Source: Oscillospiraceae bacterium
GTDB taxonomy: Bacteria > Bacillota > Clostridia > Oscillospirales > Oscillospiraceae
Reading direction: 5' to 3'
DNA: 64,000 nt
Assembly: GCA_020025575.1 (NCBI GenBank)
Contig: JAHHRW010000005.1
Location: 62,001-126,000, forward strand
Shown here: one piece after another, positions 42,979 through 51,770 of the stretch
Layout: each line of letters opens with the position of its first letter
Position numbering within the stretch: position 1 is the stretch's first letter
Program-made: the position numbers and the translations under genes
Notes under the pieces: model-generated
The model's input: only the letters and a program-made list of their open reading frames with translations
What the model was told of the DNA's origin: nothing
The model's database searches: none

Positions 42979-44136
42979 ATGGATTATTACATGATTAATG
43001 CACAGGTTTATCACAAGCATTCCTTCCAGCCACATGTCATTCATGTGACAGATGGCAAAATCAAGCTCTGCACCAATCAGGAAGTGCCCACGGGGGCAGA
43101 AACATATGATGTAAAGGGCATGAAGGTTGTCCCCGGATTTATTGATATTCATACCCATGGAGCTGTGGGTGTGGATGTGAACAGCGCAACGGCTGAGGAT
43201 CTGCGCAAAATCGGGCGGTTTTTTGCGTCCAATGGTACAACAGCTTGGCTTGGCTCTGTTTTGACCGATACGGTGGAGCAGACAGACTGGTGCATCAATC
43301 AGTTTCAGGAATACGACAAAACCCATGCCCCTGATGCAGCCCAACTGCTGGGTGTTCATCTGGAAGGCCCTTTCCTTGCCAGCCAATACAAGGGCGCAAT
43401 GCCTGAGCATCTGCTGCAGCAGGGGAATACAGAACTTTTGCAGCACTATCAGGATTTGGCAGGGGGGAGAATCAAGTACCTCACGGTGTCTCCTGAGGTT
43501 CCCGGCGTAATTGAGATGATTCCTGAGGCGAAAAAAATGGGCATTCGGGTGGGCATCGGCCATTCTGGAGCGACTTACCAGCAGGCTGTGGATGCAATTG
43601 ACAGCGGTGCGGATTTGGCTACACATACGTTCAATGCAATGCGCCTGTTCCATCAGCATGAGCCTGCCATCATGGGTGCTGTTCTGGAAAACGATGATGT
43701 GTACTGTGAAATGATCTGTGACGGATTGCATCTGGTTCCTGCCACGGTGAGATTGCTGGTTAAGATTAAGGGCATGGACAAGGTCATTGGCATCACGGAC
43801 TCCATCATGGCAGCGGGCTTGCCCGATGGCAACTACCATCTGGGTGTTAACGATGTGGTGGTGAAGGACGGAGATGCAAAGCTGGCAAGCAACGGCACCA
43901 GAGCAGGCAGTACCCTGACCCTCAATCGGGGGCTGAAGAACCTGCTGGCATTCACCGGCAAGTCCCTGGAAGAGGCCCTTCCTGCGCTGACAGAGAATCC
44001 TGCAAAACTTCTGGGTGTGGATGACCACATCGGATTTATCGAGGATGGCATGGATGCGGATTTGGTTATATTGGATGAGCACAATGACATTGCCAAGGTT
44101 TTCCTGAAGGGCAATGCAGTGCCTCAGCAAGCATAA
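42979..44136 (+). CDS. nagA: N-acetylglucosamine-6-phosphate deacetylase
   Basis: The 385-residue amidohydrolase has all expected metal and catalytic motifs: DIHTHG (His58, His60), HLEGPF, GHSGAT, HTFNAM, DGLH and the catalytic Asp in ITDS. It removes acetate from GlcNAc-6-phosphate to give glucosamine 6-phosphate, the substrate of the NagB-like enzyme in the facing operon. AAAGGA precedes the ATG. It follows the transporter after a terminator, so it may be read through or have its own weak promoter. Confidence 0.95.
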   Translation: MDYYMINAQVYHKHSFQPHVIHVTDGKIKLCTNQEVPTGAETYDVKGMKVVPGFIDIHTHGAVGVDVNSATAEDLRKIGRFFASNGTTAWLGSVLTDTVEQTDWCINQFQEYDKTHAPDAAQLLGVHLEGPFLASQYKGAMPEHLLQQGNTELLQHYQDLAGGRIKYLTVSPEVPGVIEMIPEAKKMGIRVGIGHSGATYQQAVDAIDSGADLATHTFNAMRLFHQHEPAIMGAVLENDDVYCEMICDGLHLVPATVRLLVKIKGMDKVIGITDSIMAAGLPDGNYHLGVNDVVVKDGDAKLASNGTRAGSTLTLNRGLKNLLAFTGKSLEEALPALTENPAKLLGVDDHIGFIEDGMDADLVILDEHNDIAKVFLKGNAVPQQA

Positions 44137-44188
44137 CAGTTGCTTGGGATCACGCTGCATCAATTGATGAAAAAATTGGATATCCTTC

Positions 44189-44217
44189 TTGCTCATTTTC
44201 TGCTTTTTCTGTATAAT
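44189..44217 (+). promoter_or_regulatory. Promoter of larB-larC1
   Basis: -35 TTGCTC (44189-44194), 17-bp spacer, perfect -10 TATAAT (44212-44217). The larBC unit is therefore independent of nagA. Confidence 0.75.
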
Positions 44218-44219
44218 GA

Positions 44220-44281
44220 GTCAAGATAATTGATGTGTCATGGGCACATGGGTTCCCATGATAAAGACGGGTAGCTTTTGA
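44220..44281 (+). other. Structured leader of larB-larC1
   Basis: The leader folds as an outer helix GTCAA (44220-44224) with TTGAC (44277-44281) enclosing an inner hairpin TCATGGG/CCCATGA. It is about the size of a small riboswitch aptamer. I do not recognise a known class, and it could be chance. The ribosome site GGAGG follows just after. Confidence 0.3.
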
Positions 44282-44297
44282 CTTTTGGAGGCACAAA

Positions 44298-45053
44298 ATG
44301 AACAGCGATATCAGAAAATTACTGGAATCTGTCCAGTCTGGAGAAACATCAGTAGATGATGCACTGATGGAAATGAAAACGGCTCCCTTTGAAGATATTG
44401 GATATGCCAAGGTGGATCTGCACCGGAGAATACGGCAGGGGGCTGCAGAGGTCATCTATGGTGCAGGGAAAACCCCGGAGCAGATTGCTGGTATTATAGA
44501 ATCCATGCGCAGAAACGGGCAGGAGCGGGTGCTGATTACCAGAATGTCCCAGCAAGCAGCAGACTATGTTGAAAAAGTGGTGGAACTGGACTACCGCAAG
44601 GATTCCAAAGTGGGCATTGTGGGCGGATTTCCAGAGCCGAGTGGCATTGGAAAAGTGGTTATCGCCACGGGCGGTACCAGCGATATCCCGGTGGCGGAGG
44701 AGGCGGCACTGACTGCCGAGATACTTGGCAGCAAGGTCGAGCGGCTCTATGATGTGGGCGTTGCCGGGGTTCACCGTTTGCTTGCTCACATGGAACTGAT
44801 TATGGGCGCCAGCGTGATTGTTGCCATTGCGGGCATGGAAGGTGCGCTTGCCAGTGTGATTGGTGGGCTGGCAGACTGCCCTGTAATCGCAGTTCCCACC
44901 AGTGTGGGATATGGTGCATCCTTTGGGGGTGTGTCGGCGCTGTTGTCCATGCTCAATTCCTGCGCCAGCGGTGTCAGTGTGGTGAATATCGATAATGGTT
45001 TCGGGGCTGGGTATCTTGCCAACATGATTAACCATATGGAGGTGCATCCATGA
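44298..45053 (+). CDS. larB: Nickel-pincer cofactor biosynthesis protein LarB
   Basis: The 251-residue protein matches LarB: an N-terminal part with KVDLHRRIRQGAAEVIYGAGKTPEQ and a C-terminal PurE-like domain with ATGGTSDIPVAEEA and GMEGALASVIGGL. LarB carboxylates and hydrolyses nicotinic acid adenine dinucleotide to start the nickel-pincer nucleotide (NPN) cofactor. Its stop overlaps the larC1 start by four bases (ATGA). LarE, the sulfur-inserting enzyme, is not in this window. Confidence 0.94.
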   Translation: MNSDIRKLLESVQSGETSVDDALMEMKTAPFEDIGYAKVDLHRRIRQGAAEVIYGAGKTPEQIAGIIESMRRNGQERVLITRMSQQAADYVEKVVELDYRKDSKVGIVGGFPEPSGIGKVVIATGGTSDIPVAEEAALTAEILGSKVERLYDVGVAGVHRLLAHMELIMGASVIVAIAGMEGALASVIGGLADCPVIAVPTSVGYGASFGGVSALLSMLNSCASGVSVVNIDNGFGAGYLANMINHMEVHP

Positions 45054-45841
45054 GAATGCTCTATATTGACTGCGGCATGGGTGCGGCGGGGGATATGCTG
45101 ACCGCTGCCCTGCTGGAACTGATGCCCGATCCGGAAGAAACCCTTCGGGAGCTGAACGCCCTGGGGATTCCTGGCGTTGTATTTTCCATGGAAAAAAGCG
45201 TCAAATGCGGCATAAACGGAACCCACATGGTTGTAAAAGTGCATAATGCAGAAGAGGATGAACAACTGCATCATGACCACCATGATTCCCATCATCATGA
45301 CCGCCATCATGAGCATCATGGTCACCACCATCACAGCAGCCTGCATGATATCGAGCATATTTTCAGCCATCTTGCGCTGCCTGAAGAAGTGAAACAGGAC
45401 GCACTGACGGTATACAGGCTGATTGCACAGGCAGAAAGCCATGCCCATGGCGTTCCCGTCTCAGAAATTCACTTCCACGAGGTGGGCACCATGGATGCCA
45501 TTGCGGATGTGACAGCGGTATGCCTGCTGCTGCACAAACTGCGCCCGGAGTGCATCGTGGCCTCTCCGGTTCATGTGGGGAGCGGAACCGTCCGCTGTGC
45601 CCACGGAATCCTGCCCGTTCCGGCACCTGCCACGGCGTTTCTTCTCAAGGATGTTCCCATCTACGGCGGCAGCATTCCCAGCGAGCTGTGCACACCTACG
45701 GGGGCGGCTCTGCTAAAGCATTTTGTGACAGAGTTCGGCAATATGCCGGTTATGAGGGTTTCCCAAATTGGATACGGCATGGGCAAGAAGGACTTTGAGC
45801 GGGCCAACTGCGTGCGTATCCTGCTGGGAGAGCGCATGTAA
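45050..45841 (+). CDS. larC: LarC N-terminal domain (LarC1), nickel insertion
   Basis: The 263-residue protein matches the first part of LarC: YIDCGMGAAGDMLTAALLEL at the start, a His-rich loop (about 75-97) for nickel, EIHFHEVGTMDAIADV, and ELCTPTGAALLKHF near the end. Full LarC is about 400 residues, with a C-terminal LarC2 domain needed for CTP-dependent nickel insertion. Here the frame stops at 45841 and a terminator of the opposite operon follows within 60 bp, so LarC2 is absent at this site. Confidence 0.9.
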   Translation: MRMLYIDCGMGAAGDMLTAALLELMPDPEETLRELNALGIPGVVFSMEKSVKCGINGTHMVVKVHNAEEDEQLHHDHHDSHHHDRHHEHHGHHHHSSLHDIEHIFSHLALPEEVKQDALTVYRLIAQAESHAHGVPVSEIHFHEVGTMDAIADVTAVCLLLHKLRPECIVASPVHVGSGTVRCAHGILPVPAPATAFLLKDVPIYGGSIPSELCTPTGAALLKHFVTEFGNMPVMRVSQIGYGMGKKDFERANCVRILLGERM

Positions 45842-45862
45842 TCAAAACCCCGTCCACGAATC

Positions 45863-45895
45863 AAAAAACCCGTCCACCAAAACTGGTGGACGGGT
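45863..45895 (-). terminator. Terminator of the RNase J gene
   Basis: A 12-bp stem (45868-45879 with 45884-45895) is followed on the minus strand by a TTTTTT run. It lies just past the rnj stop and may also stop larC transcripts. Confidence 0.85.
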
Positions 45896-45906
45896 CATTT
45901 GCGTTA

Positions 45907-47562
45907 TCAGATCTCCATGATTACGGGCAGAATCATGGGGTTGCGCTTGGTGGTCTTGTACAGGTAACCACTCAAGTCGTTCTTGATTGCGGATTTGATG
46001 GTGCTCCAATCCTTGATGTGCTTGCGCTGGCAGCGCTCCACAGCCTCTTCGGCAACCTTTTTCAGGTTCTCCATCAGCTCTTCGGATTCCTTGACATAGA
46101 CGAAACCTCTGGTGATGATATCGGGGCCGGAGATCACAGCACCATCCTGACTGGAAAGATTCAGGCACACAACGATCATGCCATCCTGGGCCAGGTGCTT
46201 GCGGTCTCTGAGAACCACGCTGCCCACATCGCCCACACCGGCGCCATCCACAAAGACCTTGCCGGCGGGAACCACACCGGTGATCTTGCAGCTGCGGTTG
46301 CTCAGTTCAATCTGGGAACCAATTTCGCCAACGATGATGTGGGAGGGTTTCATACCCATCTGCTTTGCAAGACGGGCGTGGAGCTGCAGATGGCGGCACT
46401 CGCCATGAACGGGAATAAAGAACTTGGGCTTGCACAGACCGTGGACAATCTTCAGCTCTTCCTGACAGGCGTGTCCGGAAACATGCAGACCTTCGCTCTT
46501 TTCGTAAACCACATCTGCACCCTTGCGGTACAGCTCGTTGATGATCTTGCTGACAGCCTTCTCGTTGCCGGGAATGGCGGATGCGGAAATGATGATGCGG
46601 TCACCGGCCTGAATTTCGATAAACTTGTGGGTGCTGAATGCCATGCGATACAGCGCAGACATATTTTCACCCTGAGAGCCGGTGGAAACAATAACCACCT
46701 TATTCTTGGGCAGGCTCTTTACGGCGGCCAGATCCACAATGGTGTTGGCGGGCACCTTCAGATAGCCCAGGTCGGATGCAACTTTCAGCACATTCTCCAT
46801 GCTCCGTCCGGTAACAGCGACCTTACGGCCGTAGCGGTGGGCGGTGGCAAGAACGGCCTGAATGCGGTGCATATTGGAGGCAAAAGTGGTAACAACGATA
46901 CGCTGGTCACAGTTCTTGAACTGACGGTCAAGACCTTCTGCCACGGTGTTTTCGCTGGGGGTATAGCCCGCACGCTCGATGTTGGTAGAATCAGCCAGCA
47001 GAGCCAGCACGCCGCGTCTGCCCAGTTCACCCAATCGACCCAAATCAATCATGCCGTCTGCGGCAGTGGGGTCGATTTTGAAGTCGCCGGTCATGACCAC
47101 GGTACCTACCGGGGTCTTGATGGCAAAGCAGACAGCGTCGGCGATGGAGTGGTTCACATGGATGAATTCCACGCTGAAACAGCCGGCCTTTACCACATCG
47201 CCGGGCTTGTGGGTGACGAGCTTTACCTTTTGTGAAAGGCCATGCTCCTCTAGCTTTAGCTTGATCAGACCGTTGGTCATGGCGGTGCCATGGATGGGGC
47301 AGCTGACCTGCTGCATGCAATAGGGAATGGAACCAATATGGTCTTCGTGACCATGGGTGATGAACATACCCCGCAGTTTGTCTGCATTCTTGACCAGATA
47401 GCTGAAGTCGGGAATCACCAGATCCACACCATACATCTCATCATCCGGGAATGCAACACCGCAGTCCACTACAATCATGTCCTTGCCATACTCTAAGACG
47501 GTAATGTTTTTTCCGATTTCGTCCAAACCGCCCAGAGGGATAATCTTCAATTTTTCAGCCAA
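45907..47562 (-). CDS. rnj: Ribonuclease J
   Basis: The 551-residue protein has the metallo-beta-lactamase core (HGHEDHIG at 70-77), the beta-CASP domain (STGSQGE, SASAIPGNE, then VHVSGHA-like GLHVSGHACQEELK) and a C-terminal domain. RNase J acts as a 5' exonuclease and endonuclease in mRNA decay and rRNA maturation. I take TTG 47562 as start, since the product then begins LAEKLKIIPLGGLDEIGKN as in relatives; AAAGGAG lies further upstream than usual. A longer frame to 47664 covers the leader. Confidence 0.93.
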   Translation of the reverse strand: MAEKLKIIPLGGLDEIGKNITVLEYGKDMIVVDCGVAFPDDEMYGVDLVIPDFSYLVKNADKLRGMFITHGHEDHIGSIPYCMQQVSCPIHGTAMTNGLIKLKLEEHGLSQKVKLVTHKPGDVVKAGCFSVEFIHVNHSIADAVCFAIKTPVGTVVMTGDFKIDPTAADGMIDLGRLGELGRRGVLALLADSTNIERAGYTPSENTVAEGLDRQFKNCDQRIVVTTFASNMHRIQAVLATAHRYGRKVAVTGRSMENVLKVASDLGYLKVPANTIVDLAAVKSLPKNKVVIVSTGSQGENMSALYRMAFSTHKFIEIQAGDRIIISASAIPGNEKAVSKIINELYRKGADVVYEKSEGLHVSGHACQEELKIVHGLCKPKFFIPVHGECRHLQLHARLAKQMGMKPSHIIVGEIGSQIELSNRSCKITGVVPAGKVFVDGAGVGDVGSVVLRDRKHLAQDGMIVVCLNLSSQDGAVISGPDIITRGFVYVKESEELMENLKKVAEEAVERCQRKHIKDWSTIKSAIKNDLSGYLYKTTKRNPMILPVIMEI

Positions 47563-47937
47563 TTTTAAATCAATTCTCCTTTCAAATTGTGAACGCTGCG
47601 AAAATGCAGCAATAAACAGACCAATGTGTTGCCATCCGCCGGACCCTGTATCGTCCATTGGCATGGAACTGTGCCTGTAAGCTATTTTACGTTTTTGTGT
47701 AATCGACTGGGTTTTGCCGATCGATGGTCTGCGCGGGTCTGCCCACCCGGCGCATGCTGTAATGGATTATACCACAATTTTATAAAAAAGTACACATGTA
47801 ATTTCTCATGCCGCCCAAGATGCTAGAAATTCGGGAAAAACGGTTAAAATCTATTGCACCTTGCAGTGGAGTTTGATATAATATCCCCTATAATTGAGAA
47901 CAATGGGGACAAATGCCCTAAAATGGAGGCGAACAGG
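47563..47937. promoter_or_regulatory. Divergent control region of rnj and gdpP
   Basis: On the minus strand an extended -10 TATAAT (47771-47766, preceded by TGG) starts an rnj leader of about 200 nt. Its 5' part holds a GC-rich hairpin (GCGC-GGGT with ACCC-GCGC, about 47729-47751). On the plus strand, TTGCAC (47854-47859), 17 bp and TATAAT (47877-47882) form the gdpP promoter. There is no additional gene in the 375 bp. The long leader may allow control of RNase J at the RNA level. Confidence 0.65.
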
Positions 47938-49914
47938 ATGAACCGAAAACTCGGCAGATTGATTCAGCCCGGAATGGGTTTGTATTTTGTGGTAATGCTT
48001 GCATTTGCATTATCGGCAATTTTGATGGATCGGCCGATTTATGCCATTGTCGAAACGGCAATTACGGCAGTGCTGTTCATATTCTATCAGTTTAGTAAAG
48101 TATACCGCCGCAGAGAGCTGGAGTCATTTATTCAGTCGGCAACCAATACACTTGGCACCACCGATGGTGGCAAGACGCCGTTTCCCATGGTTTTGACACG
48201 GTTGGGGGACGGTGCCATCATTTGGTTCAATGAGCCCTTCGCGCAGATGTCCGGCTTTAAGGATAAGATGTATGAGCAGAAGATCACAGACCTTTTGCCC
48301 AATTTTACCAGTGAATGGCTGGTTGCCGGACAGAGCGAATATCCCTATGATGTGACATTGGCAGAACGCCGTTACCGGATCTACGGCACCACCATCCATG
48401 CCGATGACCCTCAGGGAACGCTGTTGGCAGCACTATATTTCTCGGATTTGACGGATTTATACCAGATTCGGGATGAATACATCCGCTCGAGACCCGTGGT
48501 GTCGCTGATTGTGGTGGATAACTATGACGAGCTCACCAAGAACCTGTCCGAAAGCGGGATCTCTTCGCTGAATGCCCGGATCAATGAATGCATCACCCAT
48601 TGGGTGGAGGGCTACCATGGAATCCTGCGCAGACTGGAACGGAATCGATATCTGTTTATTTTTGAAAAGTGGGATTTGCAAAGTGCGGTGGAGAATAAAT
48701 TCTCCATTCTCGACGATATTCACCAGATCACCAGCCCTTCTGGGGTAGCGGCATCCATCAGCTTTGGTCTGGGCGTGGATGGCGGCAGCTTTGAAGAGTG
48801 CTATGATTTTGCGGCACTGGCCATCGAAATGAGTCTGAGCCGGGGTGGTGATCAGGCGGTTATCAAGGATCGTCTGAACTTTAACTTCTATGGCGGCAGA
48901 GCCAAGGAAGTAGATCACAGGAGCAAGGTTCGCTCCCGTGTGACAGCCAGCTCCCTCATGGAGCTGATCGGCCAGAGCACACAGGTGTTTGTTATGGGCC
49001 ACAAGAATGCAGACATGGACGCTGTCGGCGCAGCGCTGGGTGTGTGCTGTATGTGCCGTAAAAAGGGAAAAAAGCACTTCCTTGTCATTGACAAGGAGCA
49101 TAATTCCGCAGAAAAGCTGCTGGAAGAGGTCAGCCAGGTTCCGGAGTACGCAGACCGCATCATTTCCGGTCAGGATGCCCTGCTTATGGCGGATTCGGGC
49201 AGCGTTTTGATTGTGGTGGATACCAACCGTCCCAATCAGGTGGAGTGCAGCTCCCTGCTGGAGGCAATCCCCAAGGTATGTGTCATCGACCACCACCGCC
49301 GTGCTGCGGATTACATCAACCCTGTGGTTGTCAATTTCCATGAACCATATGCATCTTCTGCATCAGAGCTTGCAACCGAGCTTTTGGAGTATGTGGTGGA
49401 AAAGCAGGATGTGCTGCCTGTGGAGGCCAAGGGCCTGCTTGCCGGTATTTTCCTGGATACCAAGAGTTTCAATGTCCGAACCGGAGAGCGCAGCTTTGAG
49501 GCAGCGGCATTCCTGAGAAGATTGGGCGCTGAAACGGTGGAGGTCAAAAAGCTGATGCAGAGCGACTTCCAAAATACCATGGCACGCTATCAGATCATCA
49601 AATCCGCCAAGCTGTATCGCAACGAAATCGCCATTGCGGCGCTGGATACCACGACTTCCCGGGCACTGGCTGCCCAGTCGGCGGATGAGCTGTTGAATAT
49701 CACTGGCATACAGTCGTCCTTTGTGCTGTATCCCCAGGATGATATGGTGATTATCTCAGCCCGTTCCATTGGTGAGGCCAATGTACAGGTGATTCTGGAG
49801 CCTCTGGGCGGCGGCGGCAATGCGGCCACTGCAGGCGCGCAGGTCAATCATGCCACCGTGGATGAGGTGCTGGACAAGCTGGTTGCATCCATTGATGATT
49901 ATTATAGAACATAA
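47938..49914 (+). CDS. gdpP: Cyclic-di-AMP phosphodiesterase GdpP
   Basis: The 658-residue protein, a normal GdpP length, has two N-terminal helices, a PAS-like domain and a degenerate GGDEF domain. A DHH/DHHA1 phosphodiesterase follows, with GHKNADMDAVG, DTNRPNQ, CVIDHHRR and the glycine-rich GGGGN near the end. It cleaves c-di-AMP and so affects potassium and osmolyte control and cell-wall stress. ATG 47938 has GGAGG eight bases upstream. It leads the rplI-dnaB unit, as in many Firmicutes. Confidence 0.95.
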   Translation: MNRKLGRLIQPGMGLYFVVMLAFALSAILMDRPIYAIVETAITAVLFIFYQFSKVYRRRELESFIQSATNTLGTTDGGKTPFPMVLTRLGDGAIIWFNEPFAQMSGFKDKMYEQKITDLLPNFTSEWLVAGQSEYPYDVTLAERRYRIYGTTIHADDPQGTLLAALYFSDLTDLYQIRDEYIRSRPVVSLIVVDNYDELTKNLSESGISSLNARINECITHWVEGYHGILRRLERNRYLFIFEKWDLQSAVENKFSILDDIHQITSPSGVAASISFGLGVDGGSFEECYDFAALAIEMSLSRGGDQAVIKDRLNFNFYGGRAKEVDHRSKVRSRVTASSLMELIGQSTQVFVMGHKNADMDAVGAALGVCCMCRKKGKKHFLVIDKEHNSAEKLLEEVSQVPEYADRIISGQDALLMADSGSVLIVVDTNRPNQVECSSLLEAIPKVCVIDHHRRAADYINPVVVNFHEPYASSASELATELLEYVVEKQDVLPVEAKGLLAGIFLDTKSFNVRTGERSFEAAAFLRRLGAETVEVKKLMQSDFQNTMARYQIIKSAKLYRNEIAIAALDTTTSRALAAQSADELLNITGIQSSFVLYPQDDMVIISARSIGEANVQVILEPLGGGGNAATAGAQVNHATVDEVLDKLVASIDDYYRT

Positions 49915-49934
49915 CCGAAAAGGAGTAATACGAT

Positions 49935-50381
49935 ATGAAAGTTATTTTGTTGACTGATGTAAAAGGCAAAGGAAAAAAGGGTCAGATGATCGAGGTCTCT
50001 GACGGCTACGCCAGAAACTATATGCTGCCGCGTAAGATGGCCATTGAGGCAACTGCGGATGCGGTCAATACAAAGCGCATGAATGACAAGGCAACCCAGG
50101 AACGTCAGGCCAAGGAGCGTGCCGAGGCACTGGAGATTTCCAAGAAACTCCGGGAGATGACCCTGACCGTGACTGCCAAGGGCGGCGGAACCGGCAGATT
50201 GTTCGGCGCGGTGACCAATCAGGAAATTGCCGAGGCACTGAAGAAGAATGCCGGCATCACCATCGACAAGCGCAAGATCGTCATTGATGAGCCCATCAAG
50301 AATGTTGGCACCTACACCGTTAAGTGCAAGCTGGGCTATGAGATCGTGGGCGAGCTGACCGTTAAGATCGAAGAAGCATAA
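49935..50381 (+). CDS. rplI: 50S ribosomal protein L9
   Basis: The 148-residue protein begins [33 protein letters not shown], the N-terminal RNA-binding domain of L9, then a long connecting helix and the C-terminal domain ([17 protein letters not shown]). It contacts 23S rRNA near the base of the L1 stalk. It sits 20 bp after gdpP and 51 bp before dnaB, a common order. Confidence 0.97.
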   Translation: MKVILLTDVKGKGKKGQMIEVSDGYARNYMLPRKMAIEATADAVNTKRMNDKATQERQAKERAEALEISKKLREMTLTVTAKGGGTGRLFGAVTNQEIAEALKKNAGITIDKRKIVIDEPIKNVGTYTVKCKLGYEIVGELTVKIEEA

Positions 50382-50432
50382 GCATTTTACGAAAAATATG
50401 CCGCGGCTGGATGCCGCAGAGGAGGGGGATAC

Positions 50433-51770
50433 ATGGATGAAGAACTGGTAGGCCGGCAGCAGCCCCAGTCACTGGAGGCGGAGCAGGCGGTTCTGGGCTC
50501 AATCTTGATTGACAGCACCTGCGTGGCAGATGTGATTGGCGTGGTGCACCCGGAGGATTTCTATCTGGAACAGAATCGGGAGATTTTTGAAACGATCTAT
50601 ACCATGTTTAACTTCTCCCAGACCATTGACCCCGTCACCGTTTTGGACAAGATGCGGGAGCTTGGCAACTACCATGACAACTCCCGAGATTATATCCTGC
50701 AGCTCATGGAAATCACGCCCACTGCAGCAAATGTGGTGCGTTATGCCAAGATTGTCCGGGAAAAGGCTATGCTGCGCAGTCTTGCCCAGGCGGCGGCGGA
50801 TATTTCCGAAATCGTCTACGATCAGCTGGGCACGCCCAGCGAAATCCTGGAGGCAGCGGAGAAGAAAATCTATGCCCTGCGAAAGGGTGAACGAACGGAC
50901 TCTCTGGAGCATATCGGCACGGTTCTGTATAAGGTTTTTGACCACCTGACGGAGCTGAGCGAGTCGGATTCTGCCATCCCCGGACTCTCTACCGGTCTGC
51001 GGGACTTGGATACCAAAATCAATGGTCTGAATAAGTCCGACCTGCTGCTGATTGCCGCTCGTCCTGCTATGGGTAAAACATCGTTTGCGCTGAACATCGG
51101 CCTGAATGTCGCCAAAAAGTATAGTTCTACCGTGGCGATCTTTTCGTTGGAAATGTCCCGGGAGCAGCTGGCCATGCGTCTGTTGTCCGGTGAAAGCTTT
51201 GTGGACAGCCAGAAGATGCTGACCGGCAAGCTGTCCGATGAGGATTGGGGAAAACTGGCTATGGCATCGGCATCCCTGAGTCAGACGGATATTCGGGTGG
51301 ATGATAACCCTGCTGTCACGGTTGCAGAGATGAATGCAAAACTGCGCCGGGTGGAGAATTTGGGCTTGGTCATCATCGACTATTTGCAGTTGATGACCGG
51401 CTCCGGCTATGGCAAGCAGTCTGAAAACCGTGTTCAGGTGGTTGGTGAAATCTCCCGATCCCTGAAAATCATGGCCAAGGAACTGAATGTTCCCGTCATC
51501 TGTCTGAGCCAGCTGTCCCGTGCGGTGGAAAGCCGTACGGACAAGCGGCCCATCATGTCCGATCTGCGTGAATCCGGTGCAATCGAGCAGGACGCTGACG
51601 CCATTCTGTTCCTATACCGTGATGACTACTATAATGAAAACTCTGAGGAAAAGAATGTGGCTGAATGTATCGTGGCAAAGAACCGCCACGGCGAAACCGG
51701 AACCGTAAAGCTCCAGTGGCTGCCCCAGTTCACCACATTCGCAGATCGGGAGTGGAAGCATGCTGAGTAA
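50433..51770 (+). CDS. dnaB: Replicative DNA helicase
   Basis: The 445-residue protein has the DnaB N-terminal domain (PQSLEAEQAVLGSILID, HPEDFY) and the RecA-like domain with Walker A ARPAMGKTSF, Walker B IIDYLQLM and motif H4 SDLRESGAIEQDADAILFL. It unwinds DNA at the fork as a hexamer. This enzyme is named DnaC in Bacillus. GGAGG precedes the ATG; its last codons overlap tilS by 11 bp. Confidence 0.97.
   Translation: MDEELVGRQQPQSLEAEQAVLGSILIDSTCVADVIGVVHPEDFYLEQNREIFETIYTMFNFSQTIDPVTVLDKMRELGNYHDNSRDYILQLMEITPTAANVVRYAKIVREKAMLRSLAQAAADISEIVYDQLGTPSEILEAAEKKIYALRKGERTDSLEHIGTVLYKVFDHLTELSESDSAIPGLSTGLRDLDTKINGLNKSDLLLIAARPAMGKTSFALNIGLNVAKKYSSTVAIFSLEMSREQLAMRLLSGESFVDSQKMLTGKLSDEDWGKLAMASASLSQTDIRVDDNPAVTVAEMNAKLRRVENLGLVIIDYLQLMTGSGYGKQSENRVQVVGEISRSLKIMAKELNVPVICLSQLSRAVESRTDKRPIMSDLRESGAIEQDADAILFLYRDDYYNENSEEKNVAECIVAKNRHGETGTVKLQWLPQFTTFADREWKHAE

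Noticed and set aside
45842..45906. Frameshifted LarC2 domain after LarC1
   Set aside because: Only 60 bp with a terminator remain before the convergent rnj gene; there is no coding space.
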